From assembly GCF_014656195.1 (NCBI RefSeq), contig NZ_BNBY01000020.1, forward strand, positions 108,691-163,393: a stretch of DNA of 54,703 bases, written 5' to 3'. The DNA is from Kitasatospora xanthocidica (GTDB taxonomy: Bacteria; Actinomycetota; Actinomycetes; Streptomycetales; Streptomycetaceae). Below, piece by piece: positions 8,396 to 15,729 of the stretch (the first letter of the stretch is position 1; the number at the start of each line of letters is the position of its first letter). A program made the position numbers and the translations under genes. Below the pieces are notes generated by a model that ran no database searches, was not told where the DNA came from, and saw only the letters and a program-made list of their open reading frames with translations.

Positions 8396-8605
8396 GGCCC
8401 ACGACAGAGACTTTGCCATGCGATTCCTATCCCCTGATTCGCTTTTACCCTTGGAAGTGTCGCCTCGACCGAAATCTGACCTTCGATGGCGCGATCGCCC
8501 CGGGGCTGCCGAAGCTCCGGGGTCTCCCGGGTGACGTCCACGTCGAGCCCGGGTGAACGCCCGGGTCAGCCCGGGTCAGCGCAGGCCCGCCCAGGTCGGC
8601 CGCGG

Positions 8606-9725
8606 TCAGTCCAGGTCGGCCCGGAGGGCGTCGACGCGGGCCACGGCGGCGGTGAAGGCGGCGCGGTCGAGGCGGCCGGAGTCGAGGGCGGCGGCCAGGG
8701 CCTCGGTGGCGTCCTCGGCCTGCCGCGGGTCGCGGGCGGAGCAGAGCAGCAGGTCCATGCCGGCCTCGGCCGCGGCGACCGCGCGGTCGCCGGTACCGCC
8801 GTAGGGGGCGAGGGCACCGGCCTCCATGGCGTCCGTGACGGTGACGCCGCCGAAGCCGAGTCGGCCGCGGAGCTCGCCCTGGATGACGGCGGGCGAGAGC
8901 CCGGCCGGGCGCTCCGGGTCCAGTGCCGGGTAGACGGCCCAGGAGGCCATCACCAGCCGGACGCCCGCCGCGATGGCGGACCGGTAGGGCGCCTCGCCCC
9001 GGGACCGGAGCTGCGCCAGCGGAACGGTGACGGTGACCGGACCCGCGTCGGTGTTCTCGTCGCGGGCGGCGGCGCCGAGGCCCGGGAAGTGCTTGGCGGT
9101 CGCGGCCACGCCCAGGCCCTGCTGGGCCGCGAGGAAGGCACTGCCCAACTCCCCCACCCTGGAGGGGTCCTGCCCGAAGGAGCGCTCGGCGTGGTCGGAG
9201 AAGTTGTCCGGGGTGTCGTAGACGTCGAGCACCGGGGCGAGGTTGACGTTGAGCCCGGCGTCGGCGAGGGTCCGGGCCGCGTCGGCGCCGGTGGCCGCCG
9301 CGGTGGCGACCGGGTCGGCCGCCGATCCGGCGCGGCGGGCGGACCTTGCCGCCCTCCTGGTCGGTCATCAGCAGCAGCGCCCGGGGGTGCGGCGCCTCGG
9401 CCGCCGCCCGCTTCAATTCCTCCACGGCCCGCGCGAGTTGCTCCGGACCGGTGACGTTCTCGCCGAACAGGATCACCCCGGCCGCCCGGCCCTCCCGGAT
9501 CGTCCGCAGCACCTCGGGCGGCGGCGTCGGGCCCGGGTACGAGAGCACGATCCGCCGGCCGGCGAGCACACGGGAGTCCTCCTGCTTCTGGGCGGCCATC
9601 GGCACGGTCCTCTCGGGGGTCGGCGTGCGGGAGACGAAGGCCGAGCCGAGCGAGGCAGACCCGAGCGCGGCGCCCAGGACCACCAGCACCGCCCCGAACC
9701 GGGCGACTCGTCGGAAGGGGGCCAT
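8606..9725 (-). pseudogene. GH3 beta-N-acetylhexosaminidase (NagZ-like), frameshifted
   Basis: The N-terminal part starts at the ATG at 9725, behind AGGAG, with a signal-anchor helix, and runs in frame to TDQEGGKV. The rest of the enzyme (NVNLAPVLDVYDTPDNFSD, AKHFPGLG, VTDAMEAGAL) continues in the next frame. The switch falls at 9338-9350 in GGCAAGGTCCGCC (minus strand), which reads as GKV in the first frame and ARSA in the second. The usual RLPGAP segment is missing. This looks like a loss of about 29 bp between two copies of that short sequence. The intact family removes GlcNAc from chitin or wall fragments. A sequencing error cannot be excluded. Confidence 0.8.
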
Positions 9726-10471
9726 CACGTCTCCTGGGTCGACAGCGGGCCCGGCCAGGATCCGAGGGGCGGGCCCTACGGGCCGTCAGCGTACCCAGCA
9801 GTCCGGTCCGCGAGTCCGCCTCGCACCGGATTCATCCGATATTCCGACATGAACGTCACGACTCCGGGCCGCAGAGGACGCCGCATCACCTATCCGTCGC
9901 CTCGGGGGCAGGCCTCCGGGCCCTCAGGACCGACGGAGCTCCACCGGCACGACCAGGCCGGGCAGGCCCTGCGGCTTCCCCTCCCAGTCCACGGCGGTGC
10001 CGCCGGGGTAGCGGGCGCACTCCGCGCCCGCGCTGATGCGGAGGTAGCCGCTGGTGTACGAGACGGAGACACCGCCGAGGACGCCGGAGCTCGGCGCCGG
10101 CGGCTTCAGGGCGAGAACGGGAGCGCCGAACTCCCGGGACGAGGTGACCGTCCAGCCCAGGCCGGCCAGGGTCCGGCCCGCGCGGTCGAGCGCCGCCTCC
10201 CCCTGCGGGTCGGTGAGCCCCTTGACGGCCAGGCGCGAGCGGATCGCCGCGGTGCGGGGCTCGGGCGGGGCGGAGCTGTCCAGGCCGTCGACGGCGTGCG
10301 CGAGCCCCCGGCGGTGGCAGCCGTAGACGTCCGCCTCGGTGCCGCCGCTGTCCTGCGGGTCGCGCACCACGGTCTGCGGCAGGCCGAGGGCGGCGTAGAC
10401 GGCCAGCACCCGGCCGTTCAGCTGCTCGGCGGTGGCGGCCGGGTCGGCCGTCGGGTACAGCTCACCCGCCC

Positions 10472-10691
10472 AGGGCGTGTCTGACGATTCGCGTCGGATC
10501 AGCGTGCGGCGTTGGGGTGCGTGCATCGCAAGGCGGAGGATGGGGGCACCTCCCGGCCGAAGGCTGGGGGAGAGTCCATGCGGTGGGGGTACCTCCCGGC
10601 CGAAGGCTGGGGGCCATCGGCGACCGACGACAACGCGACGAGGTGCGTGCCCCGGCGTCGCACGCCCGGCGGGAATCGTCAGACACGCCCT
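10472..10691. mobile_element. MITE, 220 bp, with perfect 19-bp terminal inverted repeats
   Basis: The ends AGGGCGTGTCTGACGATTC (10472-10490) and its exact complement (10673-10691) bound an element too small for a transposase. Its interior holds two 30-bp direct repeats. I see no clear target-site duplication. The terminal sequence resembles IS5-like elements of streptomycetes, so an IS elsewhere in the genome probably mobilises it. It splits the gene at 9924-10803. Confidence 0.9.
10541..10613. repeat. Pair of 30-bp direct repeats inside the MITE
   Basis: The units at 10541-10570 and 10584-10613 differ at one base (TGGGGGCACC versus TGGGGGTACC). Each can fold through CCCGGCC-GAA-GGCTGGG. I have the impression that this GGGGGTACC...GGCTGGGGG motif recurs in streptomycete genomes. 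Confidence 0.85.
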
Positions 10692-10927
10692 AGGCGCGGC
10701 CGAAGGCCACCGCGCCGCAGACCAGCGCGGCCGACAGCCCCAGGCCGGTGAGCAGGTAGGCCGCCTTGCGGCCGCGTCCGATGGTGCGGGAACCGTTCTC
10801 CATGACCGGAATCCTGCCGGGGGCGGCCGGCCGCCACATGAGTAGCCGCCCGCCCGTGGCCTGAGTACGCGTACTCGACTCGGCACCCGGCGGGACCCAC
10901 CGGCCCCGCTCACCCCACCGGCCGCGC

Positions 10928-12427
10928 TCACCCCGCCCGGCGGACCAGCCGGCCCAGGACGGCGATTCCCTCGGTCAGCTCGGGCGGCGAGCCCGCCGCG
11001 TAGCCGAGGACCAGGCCGGGCGGGTACGGGAGGCGGGTGTGCCAGGAGAGGGGCTGGGTCTTCACCCCGGCGGCCAGCGCGGCGGTGGCCAACTCCGTGT
11101 CGGTGCAGCCGAGTTCCTCCGGCAGGGTGAGCATCAGGTGGAGCCCCGCGGCCGCGCCGTGGACGGTGGCGCCGGGCAGGTGGGTGCGGATGGCCGCGAT
11201 CATCGCGTCCCGGCGGCGGCGGTGACGGCGGCGCAGCAGCCGCAGGTGGCGGTCGAGTTCGCCGGATTCCATCAGGCGGGCGAGGACGAACTGCGGCAGG
11301 ACCGGGTTGCCGAGGTCGGCGAAGCGCTTGGCGTCGAGGACGGCCTCCCGCAGCCGGGCGGGGACCAGCAGCCAGCCGGTGCGCAGGGCGGGGGCGAGCA
11401 GTTTGGAGACGCTGCCCGCGTAGCAGACCCGCTCCGGCAGGGCGGCCCGCAGCGCGGGGACGGGCGGGCGGTCGTAGCGGTGCTCGGCGTCGTAGTCGTC
11501 CTCGATGACCAGCCCGCCCTCGGCGGCCCAGCGCAGCAGTTCGCGCCGGCGGTCGCCGCCGAGCACGACGCCGGTCGGGTACTGGTGGGCGGGGGTGAGC
11601 AGGACGGCCGGGGCGCCGGTGGCGCGCAGGGCGTCGACCCGGATGCCCTCGGCGTCGACCGGGACGGGCGGGGTGGCGGCCAGCCAGTGCGCGAGGTGCT
11701 GACGGGCGCCGAGCGAGCCCGGGTCCTCGACCGCGACCTCGCTGATGCCCGCCCGTTCGAGGGCCCGGCCGAGCAGGGCGAGGGCCTGGGCCGTCCCGGC
11801 GACGATCAGGATCTCGTCGGGGTCGGCGCGGACGCCCCGGTTGCGGGCGAGCCAGTGGGCGACGGCCCGGCGCAGGGCGGGGGTGCCGCGGATGTCGCCG
11901 TAGCCGAGGTCGTGGGCGGCGAGGCCGTCCAGGACGGCGCGTTCGGCGCGCAGCCAGGCGGCGCGGGGAAAGGCGGCGAGGTCGGGCACTCCGGGGGTCA
12001 GGTCGATCCGGGCGGGGGTGCCGCGCAGGAGGTCGAACACCTCGGGGTCGGGGTCGGCGCGGTAGAGGGCGGGCGCCGTACGCCCCGGGGAGGGCGCCGC
12101 GGGAGCGGGCGCGGGCGGGGCGGCGGGAGCCGGGCCCGCGACCACGACCGTGCCGCCCCGCCCGTGCCCGGTGACCTGCCCCTCCTCGGCCAGGCGCCGG
12201 TAGGCGTCGGTCACCACGCCCCGGGAGATGCCGAGTTCGGCCGCCAGGACCCGGCTGGCGGGCAGTCGGCTGCCGGCCGGGAGCCGGCCGTCGGCGACGG
12301 CCTCGCGCAGGCGGCGGGTGAGCCAGTCGGTGAGGCCGCCGGGCGGGGCGTCGGCGGAGTCGAGCTGGAGGAAGTCGGCACCGGCCTCTTTGGACCTGTC
12401 CGATGCGACGGCTTTGGACCTGTTCAC
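10928..12427 (-). CDS. MocR/PdxR-type regulator (GntR HTH plus aminotransferase domain)
   Basis: About 499 aa from the GTG at 12427. The N-terminal GntR winged helix (about 15-80: PASRVLAAELGISRGVVTDA) is followed by a fold-type I aminotransferase domain with the PLP-lysine region SVSKLLAPALRTGWL and the DDYDAEHRYDR segment. MocR proteins use PLP or an aldimine as effector. The gene is divergent from a methyltransferase at 12456, whose start is 29 bp away, so it very probably controls it. Two direct repeats cover its first codons. No good ribosome site precedes the GTG, which fits a leaderless transcript. Confidence 0.85.
   Translation of the reverse strand: MNRSKAVASDRSKEAGADFLQLDSADAPPGGLTDWLTRRLREAVADGRLPAGSRLPASRVLAAELGISRGVVTDAYRRLAEEGQVTGHGRGGTVVVAGPAPAAPPAPAPAAPSPGRTAPALYRADPDPEVFDLLRGTPARIDLTPGVPDLAAFPRAAWLRAERAVLDGLAAHDLGYGDIRGTPALRRAVAHWLARNRGVRADPDEILIVAGTAQALALLGRALERAGISEVAVEDPGSLGARQHLAHWLAATPPVPVDAEGIRVDALRATGAPAVLLTPAHQYPTGVVLGGDRRRELLRWAAEGGLVIEDDYDAEHRYDRPPVPALRAALPERVCYAGSVSKLLAPALRTGWLLVPARLREAVLDAKRFADLGNPVLPQFVLARLMESGELDRHLRLLRRRHRRRRDAMIAAIRTHLPGATVHGAAAGLHLMLTLPEELGCTDTELATAALAAGVKTQPLSWHTRLPYPPGLVLGYAAGSPPELTEGIAVLGRLVRRAG
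12388..12424. promoter_or_regulatory. Direct-repeat operator candidate for the MocR regulator
   Basis: CTTTGGACCTGT occurs at 12388 and again at 12412, exactly 24 bp apart. A third, partial GGACC lies near 12428. MocR-type regulators usually bind direct repeats in the divergent promoter. Here the repeats overlap the first codons of the regulator and lie just upstream of the methyltransferase start. Confidence 0.6.
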
Positions 12428-12455
12428 CGGACCATAGTGGCGCCAGGGTGGGGCC

Positions 12456-13289
12456 ATGACCACGAAAACGGCTCGGCCCGAGCACCCGACCTACGTCCAC
12501 GGCTACTCGGACACCGAGGCGCGACGCCTCGGCGACCAGGCCGACACCCTCGTCGAGCTGCTGCACGCGGACACGGCGTACCCGGCGGGCAGCCGGGTCC
12601 TGGAGGCGGGGTGCGGGGTGGGGGCGCAGACGGTGCACCTGCTGGCCGCCAGTCCGGGCGTCCTGCTGACGGCGGCGGACCTCTCGGCCGAGTCCCTGGC
12701 GCAGGCCCGCGCCCGGGTGGCGGAGCAGGCGCCCGCCGCGGACGTCGTCTGGCACCACGGCGACCTGCACCGGCTGCCGTTCCCGGACGGCGCGTTCGAC
12801 CACGTCTTCCTCTGCTTCGTGCTGGAGCACCTGCCCGATCCGGCGGCCGGGCTGGCCGCGCTGCGCCGGGTGCTGCGTCCGGGCGGGACGATCACGGTGA
12901 TCGAGGGCGACCACGGTTCGGCCTTCTTCCACCCGGAGACCCCGGCGGCCCGGCGCACCGTCGACCACCTGGTCCGGCTGCAGGCCGACGGGGGCGGCGA
13001 CGGCCTGCTCGGCCGCCGCCTCCACCCGCTGCTCACGGCGGCCGGGTTCACCGGGGTGACGGTCCGGCCGCGCACGGTCTACGCCGACGGCGGCCGCCCG
13101 GCGCTCGCGGAGGGCTTCACCCTCAGGACCTTCGTCGCCATGGTCGAGGCCGTCCGCGCGGAGGCCCTGGCCGCCGGGCTGACCACCCCGGAGGACTTCG
13201 ACCAGGGCATCGCCGACCTGCGCCGCACGGCCGGGCCGGAGGGGACCTTCCACTACACCTTCTTCAAGGCGGTCGCGGTCAACCCGTGA
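12456..13289 (+). CDS. Class I SAM-dependent methyltransferase
   Basis: A 277-aa soluble enzyme. Motif I is VLEAGCGVGAQT (about residues 49-60), followed by the acidic AADLS and the motif DGAFDHVFLCFVLEHLPDP, typical of the Methyltransf_11/25 group. The C-terminal FHYTFFKAVA is also seen in small-molecule methyltransferases of actinomycetes. The substrate cannot be told. Its divergent position next to the MocR gene implies that it responds to a PLP-linked or amino-acid signal. Confidence 0.85.
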   Translation: MTTKTARPEHPTYVHGYSDTEARRLGDQADTLVELLHADTAYPAGSRVLEAGCGVGAQTVHLLAASPGVLLTAADLSAESLAQARARVAEQAPAADVVWHHGDLHRLPFPDGAFDHVFLCFVLEHLPDPAAGLAALRRVLRPGGTITVIEGDHGSAFFHPETPAARRTVDHLVRLQADGGGDGLLGRRLHPLLTAAGFTGVTVRPRTVYADGGRPALAEGFTLRTFVAMVEAVRAEALAAGLTTPEDFDQGIADLRRTAGPEGTFHYTFFKAVAVNP

Positions 13290-13299
13290 GGGGCGCCCC

Positions 13300-13797
13300 C
13301 TACTCCTCGCCGTCCCCCAGGGCCGCCAGCAGGGTGCGCATGGCGTCGACCAGGGCGGCCGTCCGGGCGTCGTCCAGCCCCTCCAGCAGGCCGACCTCGG
13401 TGGCGAGGTGGGCGGGGAGCGCGCGCTCGATCAGGGCGTGGCCCTCGGGGGTGAGGGCGACCTCGCGGCTGCGGCCGTCCTGGTCACTGCGGGTCCGGGT
13501 GACCAGGCCGCGGGCTTCCAGCCGGTCGAGGCGCTGGGTGATGGCGCCGGAGGTGACCATGGCGGACTGCATCAGGCCGGTGGGGGTGAGCCGGTACGGC
13601 GGGCCGCTGCGCTTCAGGGTGGCCAGGACGTCGAAGGAGGCGGCGTCCAGGCCGTGCTCGGCGAAGGTGCGGTTGAGTGCCGCGTCCACGACGCGGTAGA
13701 GGCGCTTGAGCCGGCCGAACACCTCCATCGGGGAGACGTCCAGGTCGGGGCGCTCGGCGGCCCACTGCGCGACTACGCGGTCCACATGATCTGCCAC
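13300..13797 (-). CDS. MarR-family transcriptional regulator
   Basis: I choose the GTG at 13797 (TGGAGCC upstream), giving 165 aa; longer forms would run into the operator region. The winged helix-turn-helix spans about residues 45-130: ASFDVLATLKRSGPPYRLTP, then the recognition segment SGAITQRLDRLEARGLV and the wing RTRSDQDGRSREVALT. It is divergent from an EamA-type transporter, and three similar 12-bp palindromes lie between them. The simplest reading is a ligand-responsive repressor of the transporter and of itself. Confidence 0.88.
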   Translation of the reverse strand: MADHVDRVVAQWAAERPDLDVSPMEVFGRLKRLYRVVDAALNRTFAEHGLDAASFDVLATLKRSGPPYRLTPTGLMQSAMVTSGAITQRLDRLEARGLVTRTRSDQDGRSREVALTPEGHALIERALPAHLATEVGLLEGLDDARTAALVDAMRTLLAALGDGEE

Positions 13798-13828
13798 GGC
13801 TCCAGGGTAGGCGATCGCGCCCGGATTC

Positions 13829-13916
13829 CTTAGCAGTGAGGTAACTGTGAGCCACATCACCGGTCCGAACGGGCGAAGAATGTCTTAGCGCTGAGATACA
13901 TTGGCTTAGTGCTAAG
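13829..13916. promoter_or_regulatory. Three MarR-type operators and a leaderless promoter
   Basis: CTTAGCAGTGAG (13829-13840), CTTAGCGCTGAG (13884-13895) and CTTAGTGCTAAG (13905-13916) share CTTAG-N2-(C/G)T(G/A)AG. The last two start 21 bp apart, two helical turns, and together form ATGTCTTAGC...GCTAAGACAT. A TACATT -10 element at about 13897-13902 lies between them. The third site overlaps the GTG start of the transporter. Confidence 0.75.
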
Positions 13917-14841
13917 ACATCGCCTCGCCATCGTGCTGGTGACGGCCCTCGCCCCCGCCGTCTGGGGGACGACCTACCTCGTCACCACCGAGCTCCTCCC
14001 GCCCCACCGTCCGCTCCTCGCCGCCGTCCTCCGCTGCCTGCCCGCCGGGCTGCTGCTGATCGCCCTCACCCGCCGACTGCCGCAGGGCACCTGGTGGTGG
14101 CGCTCGCTGGTCCTCGGCGCACTCAACATCGGGGCGTTCCAGGCTCTCCTCTTCATCGCCGCCTACCGCCTGCCCGGCGGCATCGCGGCCACCGTCGGCG
14201 CCGTCGGGCCGCTGATCACCGCCGGCCTCTCCGCCGCGGTCCTCGGCGACCGGCTCACCCTGCGCACCGTGCTGTCCGGCATCGCGGGTGTGGCGGGCGT
14301 GAGCCTGCTGGTCCTGCGGGCCGGCGCGAAGCTGGACGCGCTCGGGGTGGCCGCCGCGCTCGGCGGCGCGGTGGTCATGTCCGCCGGCGTCGTCCTCTCC
14401 AAGCGCTGGGTGTCCCCCGCGCCGCTGCTCGCCACCACCGGCTGGCAACTCACCGCCGGCGGGCTGATGCTGGTGCCGGTCGCGCTGCTCACCGAGGGTG
14501 CGCCGCCGACCCACTACAGCGCCGCCAACCTGCTCGGCTACACCTACCTGTGCCTGATCGGCGCGGCCCTCACCTACGCGCTCTGGTTCCGCGGGCTCCA
14601 GGCGCTGACCCCGACCTCGGTCTCCTTCCTCGCCCTGCTCAGCCCGGTGGTCGCCACCGCGCTCGGCTGGCTGGCCCTCGGACAGGACCTCAGCCCGCTG
14701 CAGGCCCTCGGCGCGCTGGTCGTGCTCGGCTCGCTGGCCGCCGCCCAGAGCCAGCGGCCCGGCACCGCCAAGCAGCCCGGGCCGGAGCCTGGGCCAGGGC
14801 CCGGGCCGGTGGCCCAGCCGTCCGTACGCGAGAACGCCTGA
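13909..14841 (+). CDS. EamA-family (DMT) transporter
   Basis: A 310-aa membrane protein with about ten predicted helices and the two-fold EamA repeat, starting LAIVLVTALAPAVWGTTYLV. Conserved helix phrases include GGIAATVGAVGPLITA and LTPTSVSFLALLSPVVATALGWL. Such carriers export metabolites or drugs. The GTG at 13909 follows a -10-like TACATT by only about 7 nt, so the mRNA is probably leaderless. A short Pro/Gly-rich tail ends the protein. The MarR operators overlap its start, and an NAD(P)-binding protein follows 93 bp downstream. Confidence 0.87.
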   Translation: MLRHRLAIVLVTALAPAVWGTTYLVTTELLPPHRPLLAAVLRCLPAGLLLIALTRRLPQGTWWWRSLVLGALNIGAFQALLFIAAYRLPGGIAATVGAVGPLITAGLSAAVLGDRLTLRTVLSGIAGVAGVSLLVLRAGAKLDALGVAAALGGAVVMSAGVVLSKRWVSPAPLLATTGWQLTAGGLMLVPVALLTEGAPPTHYSAANLLGYTYLCLIGAALTYALWFRGLQALTPTSVSFLALLSPVVATALGWLALGQDLSPLQALGALVVLGSLAAAQSQRPGTAKQPGPEPGPGPGPVAQPSVRENA

Positions 14842-14933
14842 CCCCACGCCCGCCGCGGACATCCCGATCCGCGGTCCGCGCCACGCACCACACCACGCAC
14901 CAAGCACCACGCATCGAATCCGAGGAGAACCCC

Positions 14934-15575
14934 ATGCGCATCACCGTGTTCGGCGCCACCGGCAACGTCGGCGGCCGGGTCGTGGCCGAGGCGACCGCCC
15001 GCGGCCACGAGGTCACCGCCGTCGTTCGGGACCCGGCCAAGCCGCACGGCCTGCCGGCCACCGTCACCCTCGTGGTCGGCGACGCCCGCAACCCCGAGGA
15101 CGTCGCCCGGATAGCCGCCGGGCAGGACGTGCTGGTCACCGCCACCCGCCCGGCGCCCGGCAGCGAGCACGAACTGGCCCTCGCCACGAAGGGGTTGCTG
15201 GCGGGCGTGGCCGGTACGGGCGTGCGGCTGCTGGCGGTCGGCGGCGCGGGCAGCCTCGCCGTCCCGGGCGCCGGCGGGATGACCCTGGTCGAGGACCCCG
15301 GCTTCCCCGACGCGATCCGTCCGATCGCACTGGCCTGCACCGAGCAGTACGAGGCCTACCGCGCGGCCGGCGCCGAGGTCGACTGGACCTACCTGAGCCC
15401 CGCCGCGCTGCTCGAACCGGGCGTGCGCACCGGCCGGTTCCGGCTCGGACGGGACGAACTGCTGGTGGACGCCGACGGCAACTCGGCGATCTCCATGGAG
15501 GACCTGGCCGTCGCGCTCCTCGACGAGGTCGAGACGCCCGCGCACCGCCGTGCCCGCTTCACCGTGGGCTACTGA
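14934..15575 (+). CDS. NAD(P)-binding Rossmann protein (NmrA/SDR-like)
   Basis: A 213-aa protein; the ATG at 14934 follows GAGGAGA. The N-terminus MRITVFGATGNVGGRV is a textbook GxxGxxG dinucleotide site, then AVVRDPAK and the DVLVTATRP strand. It lacks a clear YxxxK catalytic pair, so it belongs with NmrA/HIM8-like atypical SDRs (NAD(P)H sensors or flavin-type reductases). It lies behind the EamA transporter in the same direction and is probably cotranscribed, hence under MarR control. A terminator follows. Confidence 0.83.
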   Translation: MRITVFGATGNVGGRVVAEATARGHEVTAVVRDPAKPHGLPATVTLVVGDARNPEDVARIAAGQDVLVTATRPAPGSEHELALATKGLLAGVAGTGVRLLAVGGAGSLAVPGAGGMTLVEDPGFPDAIRPIALACTEQYEAYRAAGAEVDWTYLSPAALLEPGVRTGRFRLGRDELLVDADGNSAISMEDLAVALLDEVETPAHRRARFTVGY

Positions 15576-15579
15576 CCGG

Positions 15580-15614
15580 CCGCGGCGGCCTCGACGGGGG
15601 TGAGGCCGCCGCGG
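15580..15614 (+). terminator. Hairpin terminator after the NAD(P)-binding gene
   Basis: A perfect 13-bp stem (CCGCGGCGGCCTC with its complement) and a 9-nt loop start 5 bp after the stop codon. Confidence 0.8.
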
Positions 15615-15729
15615 TCCGCACCGGTCGGACGCTGGAGCCCCCGCCCCGGCGGGGGTGTACCCAGCACCACCCCGAAGACTGATGCGGGCATGATCGATCG
15701 TCAGGTCGGGGTCGGACAGGATCGATCCC

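Larger units (their letters stand above)
9924..10803 (-). pseudogene. Membrane-anchored protein gene split by a MITE
   Basis: The gene begins at the ATG at 10803, behind AGGATT, with a 37-aa N-terminus containing one transmembrane helix (AAYLLTGLGLSAALVCGAVA). It is then interrupted at 10691 by a 220-bp element whose first bases create a TAG stop. Beyond the element (10471 to 9924) the frame continues with WAGELYPTADPAATAEQLN and ends in PVELRRS. Removing exactly 10472-10691 restores one frame of about 220 codons, reading FGRAWAGELYP across the joint. The C-terminal part could still be made, without its anchor, from an ATG at 10526 inside the element. I do not recognise the family. Confidence 0.85.

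Noticed and set aside
8359..8541. Small leftward open frame with MCHATC near its end
   Set aside because: No ribosome site, and it overlaps the promoter and palindrome of the secreted protein gene.
10928..13253. Long leftward frame continuing upstream of the MITE-split gene
   Set aside because: Only its last part (9924-10526) is coding. The rest is a shadow of the MocR and methyltransferase genes.
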